A stretch of 34,213 bases of DNA from Chara braunii (Eukaryota > Streptophyta > Charophyceae > Charales > Characeae). Below the pieces are notes generated by a model. It had not been told where the DNA came from. It did not search any database and saw nothing but the letters and a program-made list of their open reading frames with translations. Each line of letters opens with the position of its first letter. Position 1 is the stretch's first letter. Shown in pieces: positions 1-9,396 of the stretch. The translations under genes and the position numbers were made by a program. The stretch is taken from the NCBI GenBank assembly GCA_003427395.1, contig BFEA01000012.1:2012618-2046830 (forward strand), written 5' to 3'.

Positions 1-93
<93 letters not shown>
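1..93. repeat. (GA)n microsatellite
   Basis: Uninterrupted GA dinucleotides run from the first base to 86, followed by a short degenerate end. The true left boundary lies outside the window. Its complement, (CT)n, recurs at 7672-7712 and 22225-22337, so this repeat class is common in the genome. Confidence 0.97.
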
Positions 94-639
94 TTCACAG
101 AGTGTCGAGCAGGAGGATTTCAGGGATGGTGATGTGGCAAAAGAGGAGTTGGAGATGGGGAGCCTCACGAGGGAGGACGATGAATGAAGTTGCCGAACAT
201 GAAGGCAAATTACCCTGCCAACAGGCTTGGGTATTTCACAAAGTTGCCCACCCGGTATGAAGGGCAAACCGGGTAAAACAGGGTGCAGGCCCAGACCCCA
301 ATGGTGCGGTCCACATTGCAAATTTGCACATGGATTTGACAGGGGCAAAACGCAAAGAATTCAGTCAAAAAGGGCATTTCGCTCTACCCATATCTTTTAG
401 GGGCATTTTGACATATATCTCAACTTATAGGGGTAGTTCGCAAATTATCGCAAAAATTATCTTCTTTTTTTTTTCACCTGCAAGTTTTTTTGGGGGGATA
501 ATTTGTAAAATATCGCTATAAGTTGAGATATATGCCAAATGCCCCTAAAAGATGTTGGTCCAAAGGCTAATTCCTTCAGCACAACCAACTTGAAGGTGTT
601 CGTCACACAACCTTTCGAAATGAGGCATTTTCCGAAATT
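94..639. other. No gene recognised; contains a foldback
   Basis: Apart from the inverted repeat at 392-553, nothing is recognised. Endonuclease-like coding of LINE-1 becomes readable only near 640. The 5' part of LINE-1 may be lost, or too degraded to see, or displaced by the foldback. Confidence 0.5.
392..553. repeat. Foldback with 38-39 bp arms
   Basis: Bases 392-430 and 516-553 are near-perfect reverse complements, differing by one substitution and one indel. The spacer of about 85 bp holds a T-rich tract and a weaker inner continuation of the arms. The element resembles a small MITE or the remains of an inverted duplication. No target-site duplication was identified. Confidence 0.75.
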
Positions 640-960
640 TGTCAGATTGAATTCGAAAGGATGTTTGCGCACTGTTTGATTTGATGCATGAGTTGAACCT
701 TGTTGATCCCTATTGCGCGCTTAACCCGGAGGAAGCCGGGTAAACTTGGTATTCGAACATTAGGAAAGACAAAGGGGAAGTAACACGAAGAAGATTATAC
801 TACTACTTGGTTAGTAGCAACTTGTAGCAGGCGTTTACACATATCAGACAAGTCTCTCACTCAATGTCAGATCATAAACCGGTACAAGCAGACTTTGTCA
901 TTGCGCAATCATAAGGAAGGGGAAAATGATACTTTAAGTTGAATATCAGAAACTTAGAAG
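640..960 (+). pseudogene. LINE-1 ORF2, C-terminal part of the endonuclease
   Basis: Three forward-frame segments align in order with the endonuclease of LINE-2 in this window. A segment near 667-730 reads ALFDLMHELNLVDPY, against the LINE-2 segment before its YTWF motif. A second reads TWYS, then RRRL (about 742-800), the equivalent of YTWF...RRLD. A third reads SDHKPV (867-884), the Asp-His catalytic motif. LNIRNL follows, matching the post-endonuclease segment of LINE-2. Stops (a TAA before TWYS) and a lost Asp (RRLY rather than RRLD) show decay. The N-terminal motifs (Asn, Glu, GDFN) are not visible upstream, so the copy is probably 5'-truncated or disrupted. Confidence 0.7.
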
Positions 961-1044
961 ATCTAGGGTTGGGTTAAGGAGTAAGGTAACTTACTATATG
1001 GAGGCTTGACACTCCGCAAGGGGCAACTTTGATACTATAGCAGA

Positions 1045-1545
1045 TTGGCTAAACGAGGGTAAATCCATTATTTCTAAAGTTCTGAATGTCTGCTCTAGAA
1101 TTATGGTTAGGGAGAGAAATCGAGAGGAGGACCAATGTCGTAGGAGGGTGGAGGAAGCGGAAAGGAGGATGGAGCAACATCTATATCAGAATTAGTGTGG
1201 GTGAAAGAAAGAGAGCAAAAATTGGCAAACTGGGAAAAACTGCAAGATGAAAAACAATGGAGGTGGGAAGAAAACTTGAAGGTGAAAGAGATACTTCTGC
1301 AAGATAAGTTAACAATGGAAACTCTTAAGAGGTTACTGCCGAGTTACTCCTTTCATCAGTTGGTGCAACTGAATCACCCTTTTGACGCCTTTGGCCCCCC
1401 GGCTAATACTCCAAACGAGTTTTTGGATTACGATAAGCTTTTACTCTCACATCTTGACGACTATGCGACGTAGAGAAGACGAAGAGGCAGACCTATCTAC
1501 AGAATTAGACATGTGGGAGGAGACTGAGGCCACCCTGACCACGTC
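1045..1545 (+). pseudogene. LINE-1 ORF2, linker between endonuclease and RT
   Basis: The translation contains DWLNEGKSIISKVLNVCSRI and then RRRVEEAE, which parallels the LINE-2 segment with VFSRI and KMVEEAEEEL. A 92-residue open stretch at 1195-1473 continues the charged, coiled-coil-like linker, with WVKEREQKLANWEKLQDEK and then TLKRLLP aligning to LINE-2 TFQRLCP. An in-frame TAG just before 1198 and later stops break the frame. The coding is cut at about 1545 by the MITE and resumes after it. Confidence 0.8.
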
Positions 1546-1559
1546 ATAGTGCTTAAAAA

Positions 1560-1829
1560 CCATTTCGTAAAAACGAACATATTATATTTTTTGAACGAAA
1601 TTAAAATTAAGTTTTTGGGTGAAATCTGGTCCAAAGTTTTGGCTCCTTGGGGTCCGGCGTTGACCCCTTAGATGTATCTGGTCGCAGCTTGAGACTAGAT
1701 ACATCTAGGGGGTCTGGCGTTCTAGGAACGCCGGACCCCCAAGAGCCAAAGATTTGGACTGGATTTCGTCCCAAAAACTTAATTTTAATTTCATTCAAAA
1801 AATATAAAATATTCGTTTTGACGAAATGG
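1560..1829. mobile_element. 270-bp palindromic MITE inserted in LINE-1
   Basis: The segment starts CCATTTCGT and ends ACGAAATGG, and is an inverted repeat over almost its whole length. Each half is about 130 bp with only scattered mismatches, meeting near 1694. It has no coding capacity. It sits between the linker (ends about 1545) and the RT (starts about 1846) of LINE-1, so it is a younger insertion. Flanks TAGTGCTTAAAA and TATTGCTCGAAC are weakly alike and may be a decayed target-site duplication. As RNA it would form a hairpin of about 130 bp, a plausible small-RNA precursor. Confidence 0.88.
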
Positions 1830-1845
1830 CTATTGCTCGAACCTC

Positions 1846-2820
1846 GACAGACTGATTACTCTAGAGGAGTTGCAATATACGCTGACTGAAATGGCAACAG
1901 GTAAATGTCCAGGTAGGGACGGCCTAACGGTGGAGTTCTATCGAAGTTGTTGGGAGTCAATGGGCCGGATATTGGTGGAGGTTTACAACAAGGTGCTGAA
2001 AGGGGAAAAGTTCGGGGATCTGATGATATTTGTTGTGATCTCAGTGATGTTTAAGATGAGGGACAAGACCTGCATAAGGAATTACCGACCTATTTCCGTA
2101 TTGAACGTTAATTATAAGTTGTTGGCGACGACATTGGCGCTGCAATTGGGGAAGATGTTACCCAGACTGGTAGAGCAAGATCAAAGGGTCTTCGGACAGG
2201 GTAGATCTATCTTTGTAAATATCCTCATGACAATAGAGAGCATTGAGGTCATAAGAGATAAAAAATTGGATGTGGTCATTCTCCTCTTGGACATGGAAAA
2301 GGTGTACGATAGGGTGTGTTGGCCATTCGTTATGACCACCTTGAGGAAGATGGGCTTTGGGCAGAGATTTTGCAGTTGGGTAGTAGCGATGTACATAATA
2401 GCGAGGTCTGCAGTCTAAGTCAATGGCCACTTGTTCAACTCCTTCCAACCGAAACGCTCACTCAGGCAAGGCTGTCCCTTAGCCCCTCTCCTATTTGTGC
2501 TGCAGTTGGGGATTCCATTTGAATCGGATTCGGAAACACCTCCATATTCGAGGTCTGCAACTCTCCTCCAACAAAGAATGTAGGACGAACGCATTAGCAG
2601 ATGATCTGTTCCTAGTGTCATAAAACTCTCTGGAGTCTTTAGGGGCGGTGAAGGAAGCTTTGATGAAACATTCACAGTTGTCGGAGGCACTGGTAAACTG
2701 GAACAAGTCCGTCTACCTCCTCCCGATGAAATTTATCTTGAAGGTGGAATAGGGGATGCAGCGAGTGGACCCCGAGTTGGGAGAACAGTTCCTGGGGGTG
2801 CTAGTCAGTTACTAATATAA
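1846..2820 (+). pseudogene. LINE-1 ORF2 reverse transcriptase domain
   Basis: An open stretch of 182 codons (1870-2415) carries RT landmarks in order: TGKCPGRDGLTVEFY, then RNYRPISVLNVNYKLLA, QGRSIFVNI, and the first catalytic-Asp motif LLLDMEKVYDRVCW (from 2281). After a TAA at 2416 the frame continues with SLRQGCPLAPLLF and the second Asp pair as LADD (2594-2605), then LVNWNKSVYLLP. All align with LINE-2 in this window. LADD replaces the usual Y/FADD. In LINE-2 the same box reads IADD, so the loss of the aromatic is a shared family trait and not random decay. Stops and frameshifts make the copy inactive. Confidence 0.9.
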
Positions 2821-3700
2821 TGGGGATGGCCCAGGGAATGATCCTGCAACAAAGGGTGGTGGCAAAACTCCAGATGTGGGGTACAACTTGACACCTTTCC
2901 CTGTTTGGTCAGGCTATGGTTATCAACGTAGCATTGTTATCGCTGATCTGGTTGATGGGATCGGTGAGAGAGATAGCTGCGTGCACCTTTCCAAAGATTA
3001 TAAAACTGGCGATGAGATTCCTGTGGAAGCCACAGGCAAGCGGAGAGGAGGGTTTTATGAGTAAAGTGGCATGAGAGTTAACTACCTTCCCGAGGGAGCA
3101 GGGAGGGCTGGGCCTGATCGATCCTCAACGAAAAAATCAGGCCCAACTGAGGAAATGGCTGACGAAGGTCGCCCTGACCGAAGTGAAGAAAAAATTGATA
3201 TTGTTGGTTGAACGAACCCTAAACCTTAAGAGGCAGTGACAGTTAAGCAGAGGAGAGGACGTTTGAATCTGTTTTTTCATCGACTCCTTTATGCCAAGAA
3301 AACTCTACTCGGAATTCTGGGAAGCGGTGCGACGACCTGGATTAAGCAACCTCCGGATATCAGAGTTGGCCAACCTCTAAAGAAGAAGTTTTGACCCTGA
3401 CATTGTTTGAGAACCCTTTTATCCAAAACAATGAAGGGTGAAATTTCTCTGCAGGTTCGAAATCAGCGGTGTTCGGTCGGTCCTGAATCACTGGCAAGAG
3501 GGGATTGATAAGGATAAATGATCCGTTGTCAGAGCTCTAGGGGACATGGAAACCACTTCAGGAAGTTCAGGCCCCCCTGCAGGGCTTGTTGAGAGTGGAA
3601 TAACATTGGAGAGTGTTGTTACAAGCTAACCCAGATGAATGACAGACGTTGCTAGGCTCAGAAGGCCTAGACCCCCCTAAGACCCGATATGCCCCAGGAC
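2821..3700 (+). pseudogene. LINE-1 ORF2 C-terminal remnant
   Basis: The segment around 3095-3215 reads EQGGLGLIDPQRKNQAQLRKW, cut here to the recognisable core GGLGLIDPQ and QAQLRKWL. It is typical of the region just after the LINE RT thumb and matches GGLAIIDP and LALLAKWL in LINE-2. Downstream coding is broken by several stops. No zinc-binding C-terminal motif is evident. A short A-run at 3711-3721 may mark the old 3' end, but it is weak. Confidence 0.7.
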
Positions 3701-3792
3701 AGGGATCCAACAAAAAAAAATCCTAAAATTAAATAATCATTCAATAGTAAATTTACATTTTAAATTTTAAATTTTAATTCCATCTTAAAAAA

Positions 3793-4155
3793 TGTCATTC
3801 CAATTTTTTTTATTATTTTTTTTACTTGAAAACTTTCCTTCAAAGAATGAGGTATCCCTTCTTATTTGAACTGCATGTTAGAGATTGAATGAAAGTTTGA
3901 ATAAATTTATGAAATATTTTAATTGGATTGTCATTCTAAGTAAGGATTTTCAGTCATAAATAGGTTAATCTAAGATAAATTAGAAGATATTTGTTGTAGT
4001 AGAATGAAAGTGTAATTAAAATATTTCATAAATTCGTCAAAACTTTCATTCCATCTTGAACAAATAGATGTAGTTGGAAGGAAAAACTCATATTTAGAAG
4101 AGAACTTATTAAATAAAATTGAAAATTTCGGAACTAGAGAAACATTGGAATGGTA
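3793..4155. mobile_element. AT-rich foldback element
   Basis: The ends CATTCCAAT (3796) and ATTGGAATG (4144-4152) are inverted. The strongest inner arms are 3887-3936 and 4001-4052, which pair over about 50 bp with few mismatches. The element is AT-rich and has no coding potential. It looks like a MITE of about 360 bp next to the end of LINE-1. No clear target-site duplication was found. Confidence 0.65.
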
Positions 4156-4199
4156 ATTTATAAATATGAAAGACTTTCTTTTTATGAAATGTCTTTGCA

Positions 4200-6540
4200 A
4201 CTTTCATTTCTCGTGAGAATTTTTATGTTGTTCAACCAAGAGACGGTGTGGCAACTGCAAGGCCTGATTGATAGTGGTTTCAGAAAGGTCCAGGAGTGAC
4301 GCGTAGTGGATCACTCTGGTAACCTCTAACTGGTGGGAGATTGAGTAATCTCGCAATGACGGTGTCGAGTGCATCGTCCCCCGCGTGAGTGAGGGTCCTC
4401 CCGACCGCGTCACGCAGGAGAAACTTAGGAGACAACTCGGGGACGACACGGTAACCCACGTCGACCCTTCGCCGCTCCGGCCGAGTGCGCCAGCTGTACA
4501 TCCCGCGGTCCCCTACGACAGGATAGGTTCTCGCGGGGCACAACTAACCTTCCCTAAGGGGCTGTCACCACCCTTAGGGGCGTATCCCCGTCGAGCTACC
4601 GATCCACATGCGAAGGTTTTTATAATGCAATTGCAGAGGTAGGCCGACCGAGGGCGTTTGTTTGTTCGCAGTAGCATAGGTACGCATGGTTAAACGCCAG
4701 AGTGGATCCGAACGTCAGCCGTCCCTGAGGCGCTGATCTCCCAGGAATCAAACCGACGTCGGTCGACTAGGACATAATATTCCAGGCGTAAGGAAAACTT
4801 CTAGTGATCGTAGTCCCTTCTTTCAAAGGCAATCAAAAAGTTAAACAGACAAAACACTTTCATGAGACGATTCATGTCAACATAAATTGACTTATCTTCT
4901 GAAATCGATACAATCATACATGCTACAAAGGTTGACTTGACCTCAAACAACACTTATCGACAAAAGATCAAGGCATGACCTACACACAAGGCAATGCTCA
5001 AATGGCGTCTGACTAAAGTATCTTCACTCTGCCTGCCAGACGGTTGGCTGCCACAACTTTCTCGACTTGATGAGACGCGTTGCCAAGTTCTGTCATTCCA
5101 TACCACAGTGACTGCTAGCGAAGAAATGCCGACATCCCAATTCTCAAGTAAAGTTAGGTTGTCATTGGCTTTAATGATGATCACGCTTTTTCTCTATCTT
5201 TGATGTGAATGTCATTTGCAAGTGGTACGACTACCACTATACGAGTTAGTACTCGACTTGAACGACCGAACACTGAATGCCCCATTAAGGTCAAGGGTCC
5301 ACCTTCAAATTTTGTTGGTCACTTTATCCTCCTGGGCAATAATTACTCTTTCTGTTCCACAAATGATCATGAGGTACGCGCCTTTGACATGAAGACATTC
5401 AATGCAATGCTCTAGCTACCTCTTCCTGTTCAACTAGCCTGATTGCCCCAGGCTTGCACTTCCTATGATGCAAACCTATCCTAGAAGGTAGTGCCTACAC
5501 ACACTCCGTCCATAACTAGTGAAAACACGAACTGGGCTTCTTGTGGCACCAGTCCCCCATCCGTTTGTGGCTCCTAAGACGGCCACTAGAAGGGTAAACT
5601 ATAGCAGTTCTTCTTAACGTGAGCCGCTAAGAATTTAACGCCTTTCGTGAATAACACACGTCCATCCCCTAGGAGGTGGTCTGGGATACCCCTCGTCCTC
5701 GCCCGAACGAACCTCGGATCTTAGAAGTCGGGCTGACTCTACCACGACAGCATGGTACCCCCCCGCCTAAGCGGTCCACTCCGAGACGTTAACAGGGTCG
5801 GCCCCTAAGGCAACAAACCCCCGCCTTAGATGCCTCCTAGGGAAAGGGAATGCACTTACCACAGCAGACGGTCAACCCTTATCACCTGACGTTAAGGGCG
5901 AACCTAGACGAAGAAGGAGATCACAAAGAAGAAAAACATTCAGACAGACGGGCATAGATAGAGAGGGTCATTCGGGAAAGAATGGGCAACCTCAGGGAAA
6001 GTCTATGTCCAATTGATTCCTTCTCCTTTGTGCATCACTTCGTTTCCCGTCGTCTTCTTTTCCCTTTAGTTCATACGCACATACAAGCACATAGATGAGA
6101 AAGCAACCATTCTTCCACCATTATCACCCTCATCCATCTCAGTCCACATGTCGTACCTGCAATCAAGTCAAGCCACACACAGACCACCATACAATCCTTT
6201 ACCATCGTTAGCCTCCCCGTCACACATGCAAACACACATTTCTTTCTCCTTTTTAATGAATGTTCAGAAGACCAGGGTCAAGCAAGTGTGGTTCATACAG
6301 CTGTGAAGGGAACTGAGTGAGGTTAACTGACCTTGAGTGAAATTGAGGAGACGGCCCACTCAAGAAGACCATGTAAAATCGCACTCCAGAGAAGATCGCT
6401 GCAATAAGTTGTCAGAAAAGTGATCCACACCACTCCCTTACGACGACCACCTTCCATAACATAATCACTTCCCAATAGTCTGATGACGTTTCGGCGTCGT
6501 CGTCACACCATCCGCACCACCACGCCGTTGCTATCAATAC
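4200..6540. other. Unassigned sequence, no recognised gene
   Basis: Open stretches here are short (up to 87 codons), lie on both strands, and match no family I recognise. The minus-strand translation from 5400 to 4200 is protein-like in places but interrupted by many stops, so it could be a very old transposon. No hallmark motif (RT, integrase, transposase, knuckle) is visible. 5400-6540 is base-mixed with no clear repeat. Confidence 0.4.
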
Positions 6541-6589
6541 TCGAGTGTGCTGTCACAAAATGTCCCTCAAAGTCAAGTCAAAACGGGCA

Positions 6590-6790
6590 ACACCCCCTTG
6601 TCACCACTTAGAACGCACTGCTGTCGCCGCAAAAGTTCAGCAGCACCTCCGCGTCACCGCCAAAAAAAACACCTGCCGCCGCACAATTTTGGCAGCGCTT
6701 CCGCATCACCACCAAAAAAACACAGCTGCCGCCACAAAATTTCGGCAGTGCTTCCGCGTCACCACCAAAAAAACAGTTGCTGCCGTGCCA
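6590..6790. repeat. 52-bp tandem repeat, about 3-4 units
   Basis: Units begin CAGCACCTCCGCG (6641), CAGCGCTTCCGCA (6693) and CAGTGCTTCCGCG (6745). Each has a CACC-A7/8 block and a CTGCCGCC block, with a partial unit before and after. Spacing is exactly 52 bp. As 52 is not a multiple of 3, a reading frame would change at each unit. Long open frames here are therefore a product of repeat composition and not evidence of a gene. Confidence 0.85.
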
Positions 6791-6829
6791 AGCGGACAAT
6801 ACCTCCCCTACACACTTCTCAAAGTGCAG

Positions 6830-7150
6830 TGACAGCTATGACTGCCCTCACTCTCACGCTCCCTGCAGACCTCCAGCGCTCCTCTCTCTCTCCACCCCGC
6901 TGAGATGGCAACTATGGCTGTGTTCCACAGCTATGGCCACCTCCAGCAGTCCTCCCCTCTCTCTCTTGCAGACCTCCACTCAACTCCTTCTCACTCCACC
7001 AGCAGCTCCTCCTCCAGTAGCCAGCATTCACCCAAGCGTAATGCCAGCAACACCAACCACAAATGAATGCTGGCTGGCTGGCTGCTGGCTGTTTTATAGC
7101 TGGCTGAAGGCCGAGGGCAGCTACTCTGCCCTCCAACCAAAACTCGGAGT
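6830..7150. other. No gene recognised; short GGCT repeat
   Basis: This is C/T-rich sequence followed by a short degenerate (GGCT)n stretch around 7068-7105. Open frames on both strands here are low-complexity and match nothing I know. Confidence 0.4.
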
Positions 7151-7667
7151 CAGGCCTGGCCCTTGATCTCAAACGAGATCAAGGGCCGAGGAACTTGATA
7201 TTCCCCTAGGGGAACCAAGTTCTAGGCCTTAGCAATGCATCCGGCCGCTACCCCCGGCCAGACGCAACTCTTAATGGCTGTATAGAGCCAAGTAGAGCAG
7301 ACTGTTGAAGTTTAACAGTCTGCAGTCACCTCAGGGCCCAAAAGCTTCTACCCTCTGCATCTGACCTAAACTCGAGGCCACGTACGTGGCTGTTACTCAC
7401 CCTTTCTTTTCTTCCTCTTCCCTATTTTTTTTTATTTTTTTTTCTTTACTTTGTTCCCCCCCCCCTCTCATTTTCTTGGCAAGGGCAACTTCGCCGTTCG
7501 AAACAAACGACCTCCCCTTTTACTTCTCAGGGGTACACTGGAAACAAGCCCAGTAAGGGCTTTTACCCTTCTTCACCGCGCGCCCGTACCTGGGCGCCAT
7601 CAGTGCCAGGTTTGGGCACTCACTTGCAGCCTGTTCAACAAACGAACAGTCGCAGGTGAGTATTCGA

Positions 7668-7671
<4 letters not shown>

Positions 7672-7712
<41 letters not shown>
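7672..7712. repeat. (CT)n microsatellite
   Basis: About 20 CT units lie between the 7619-7658 hairpin and the hammerhead. It separates the hairpin chain into two blocks and may have expanded within the element. Confidence 0.95.
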
Positions 7713-7714
<2 letters not shown>

Positions 7715-7764
7715 GGTTGCGCAACGTATACATCCACCTTCGAGGGTGGATGCATTTGTTCCCT

Positions 7765-7825
7765 GCCAGACTGTCGAGGTTCAGCCTCCTGATGAGTCGG
7801 TGAGAGTCCGACGAAACAGTCTGGC
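7765..7825 (+). ncRNA. Type III hammerhead self-cleaving ribozyme
   Basis: Every core position of the hammerhead is present. Stem III is open-ended: 7765-7773 pairs with 7817-7825 over 9 perfect bp. Then come U7774 and C7775, giving a GUC cleavage triplet. Stem I is 7776-7779 with 7785-7788 (4 bp, loop UUCAG). The conserved CUGAUGA is 7789-7795. Stem II is 7796-7800 with 7808-7812 (5 bp, loop UGAGAGU). GAAA is 7813-7816. Predicted cleavage is 3' of C7775. Termini in stem III make it type III, the class known in plant retrozymes and in some viroids and satellite RNAs. Loops 1 and 2 are of suitable size for the tertiary contact that natural hammerheads use. The fold is read directly from the sequence. 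Activity is inferred. Confidence 0.93.
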
Positions 7826-7889
7826 CCAGTCTTCCGCCCCGTCAATAGTAGCAGCCCGTTCGTCAAAACGAACGGGCGCTCGAGTGATA

Positions 7890-8033
7890 TCACAAACAAA
7901 AAAAAAAAAAACAAATCTAAAGAATCTAAAAGGAAAAAATAAAACTAAAGAAAATCTCAAATAAATCTTAAAGAAGAAAAACCTAAAGAAAATATAAAAG
8001 AAGAAAAAAAGCAAAAAAAAGAAAAAAAAAACC
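7890..8033 (+). repeat. A-rich tail after the hairpin chain
   Basis: About 145 bp is almost only A with scattered G, C and T, including repeated CTAAAGAA-like words. It follows the last hairpin on the same strand as the hammerhead. It may be a retroposed element's degenerate poly(A) or an expanded A-rich microsatellite. Long open frames on the minus strand here encode only Phe-rich low complexity and are not genes. Confidence 0.6.
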
Positions 8034-8060
8034 CTTACCTCATCGTTGAAACGGTTTCCC

Positions 8061-8399
8061 GTTTTTTTTTTTTTTTTTTTTTTTTTGAACTTGTCGAAAT
8101 ATGTTCCAAAGTGAGAGTTTGAGGCCGGGGACCTCACAAATCAACCCGGAGTTATCCCGGCAGCATCAGCCGGTTTGGCTTACAGTGGCCAGACTAAACA
8201 ACTAACCTATATTAAAAGCACAACCAAGATGATGATGACCGATGATATCTGGCTGTGTAAAGCACTAACCTGGTAGAAAATCACTCCTCATTGTTCTTTA
8301 GATTATCTCAACCTGTTCAAGTTGTCCACTAGTATTATACTACCATAGGGCCACTGCCCCTATACTTAACTAGACTAGCCTAGCCTCTAAGCCCACATA
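8061..8399 (-). other. LINE-2 3' UTR and poly(A)
   Basis: The poly(A) tail is the plus-strand T-run 8061-8086. The preceding 3' UTR of about 300 bp has no coding. Close to the tail it can form a short hairpin, GAGG...CCTC, in 8120-8135. It lacks the GCTGG-type hairpin found in the LINE-3 3' UTR, so the two families differ here. Confidence 0.7.
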
Positions 8400-9261
8400 G
8401 GCAGCTGACTAATCTGCTCTGACTTGCTGCTTGAAGATGATGTTGTTTCTGTCCTCCCAGATGATGACGGAGCGGATAGCTTGTGCCACATATCCCCTCC
8501 CTTTCCGCTTGAACCATGTGGGAGGGATAATGCCATGCATTGCCCACGCTTCATCCCAGGCTAATAGGGTTCCCACAAACTGGTGTCAGTGCCTCTCCCA
8601 CCACTGCCAAACTCTCCTGGAGGCTGGGCATTCCCAGAAGAGATGGACCAAGGTTTCCTCTTGGGTACCAGTGCCCTCATCAGAAAGATAAAGACATGGA
8701 TCCGAACCCTGATCAGAGTTGACTGGATCCGCAAAGCAGCCAGGGGACGCAATCCCAGAGGTCGGCACTGGTTTTTGGTTACTTGGGCCCGCGATAACCA
8801 GCTGGCAGCTATTACCTTGACAGGGAAGATGGTTATCACCCCCTGGCTCGGCCTCTAAGCCTCTGCCGATCTCTGCTATGCCCGTGGGAGAGACTAGTTA
8901 CTAGCTGCAGTTGCGTGAACCAGGGCACTCAGTTCAAGTAGACAGCCGCAGTAGGCTATTTGGGACAGGGGGAGTAGGAGAGTGTCCATGATTTAGATAC
9001 GAAGTATGTGATGACTCATCGCCTACACTTCGTTTCCAGCTCCATACCTCTTTCGAACAGCCATTCAGCACATGGGATGGCGGAGTGTGAGAGAATCCAA
9101 AGGACCCCTACCAACTTCCGTGATGGTAGCTCTGGTAGCTGGATCCACAGGTTCTGCAAGGCCTGACCAGTCATAGGTTGACAGTTTGGAGTACGTCTGC
9201 TGAGCGTGGCAGCAGCAATTGAGGGGACTTCGTTGGGTTTATGAAGGAGCCTTCTGCCCAT
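8400..9261 (-). pseudogene. LINE-2 ORF2 C-terminus with zinc-binding motif
   Basis: In minus-strand order, 9261-9016 encodes a stretch with LQNLWIQLPEL and WILSHSAIPCAEWLFERG, ending KCRR. After an unclear segment (9015-8770), 8768-8586 encodes EETLVHLFWECPASRRVW. Then come HGIIPPTWFK and RSVIIWEDRNN (down to about 8420). This is the C-terminal domain of plant LINE ORF2, with a Cys/His cluster (C..., HLFWEC) resembling the RT-associated zinc domain. LINE-3 shows the same order at 31980-32450. A TGA replaces the second Cys of CRRC, and an insertion of about 250 bp or scrambling separates the two halves. Confidence 0.8.
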
Positions 9262-9396
9262 GGCTGAAGTGTATTGGTTGAGAAATTTCTGCTCCCCAGT
9301 ATGCGTTCTCCACGACTAGGCCAGAGGATTCTCTAGTGGCTGGCCATTTACAAGGAGGTCACAAACAATCATTCCCTGCTTTGTGTAGCGGTGCAC

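Larger units (their letters stand above)
7158..7877 (+). ncRNA. Hairpin-chain element carrying a hammerhead ribozyme
   Basis: At least nine short hairpins with perfect or near-perfect stems follow one another. They are: 7158-7187 (13-bp stem, AAAC loop); 7191-7222 (7-bp stem around the 14-bp palindrome TTCCCCTAGGGGAA); 7297-7323 (10 bp); 7546-7562 (6 bp); 7580-7597 (6 bp); 7602-7620 (6 bp); 7619-7658 (imperfect, about 16 bp); 7731-7752 (8 bp); and 7854-7877 (10 bp, CAAA loop). The hammerhead lies between the last two. Dense local pairing with a hammerhead is what is known for circular RNAs of plant retrozymes. No LTR pair, primer-binding site or second ribozyme is seen, so the element type is unresolved. 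The outer limits given are those of the hairpins and not proven ends. Confidence 0.6.

Noticed and set aside
3143-3186. CTGACGA...GAAG in LINE-1, loosely hammerhead-like
   Set aside because: GAAG replaces GAAA, no stem I or III is present, and it lies in ORF2 coding.
7291-7330. Stem GCAGACTGTT/AACAGTCTGC as a half-hammerhead, because it resembles stem III of the ribozyme
   Set aside because: It is a simple hairpin without CUGAUGA or GAAA. The likeness is limited to the AGACTGT word.
1813-7873. Shared 14-mer TTCGTCAAAACGAA between the MITE (reverse complement at 1813) and the hairpin at 7860
   Set aside because: Nearly palindromic short words recur by chance in hairpins, and no similarity extends beyond it.
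7781-8137. Long open frames over poly(A)/poly(T) and (CT)n tracts (also at 22068-22391 and 23969-24360)
   Set aside because: They encode Phe, Lys, Leu-Ser or Glu-Arg repeats created by simple sequence.
8650-8685. CTGATGAG on the minus strand near 8680, followed by GAAACC, like a second hammerhead
   Set aside because: The stem between the core words does not pair, and the segment is LINE-2 coding (SDEGTGTQEETLVHLF).
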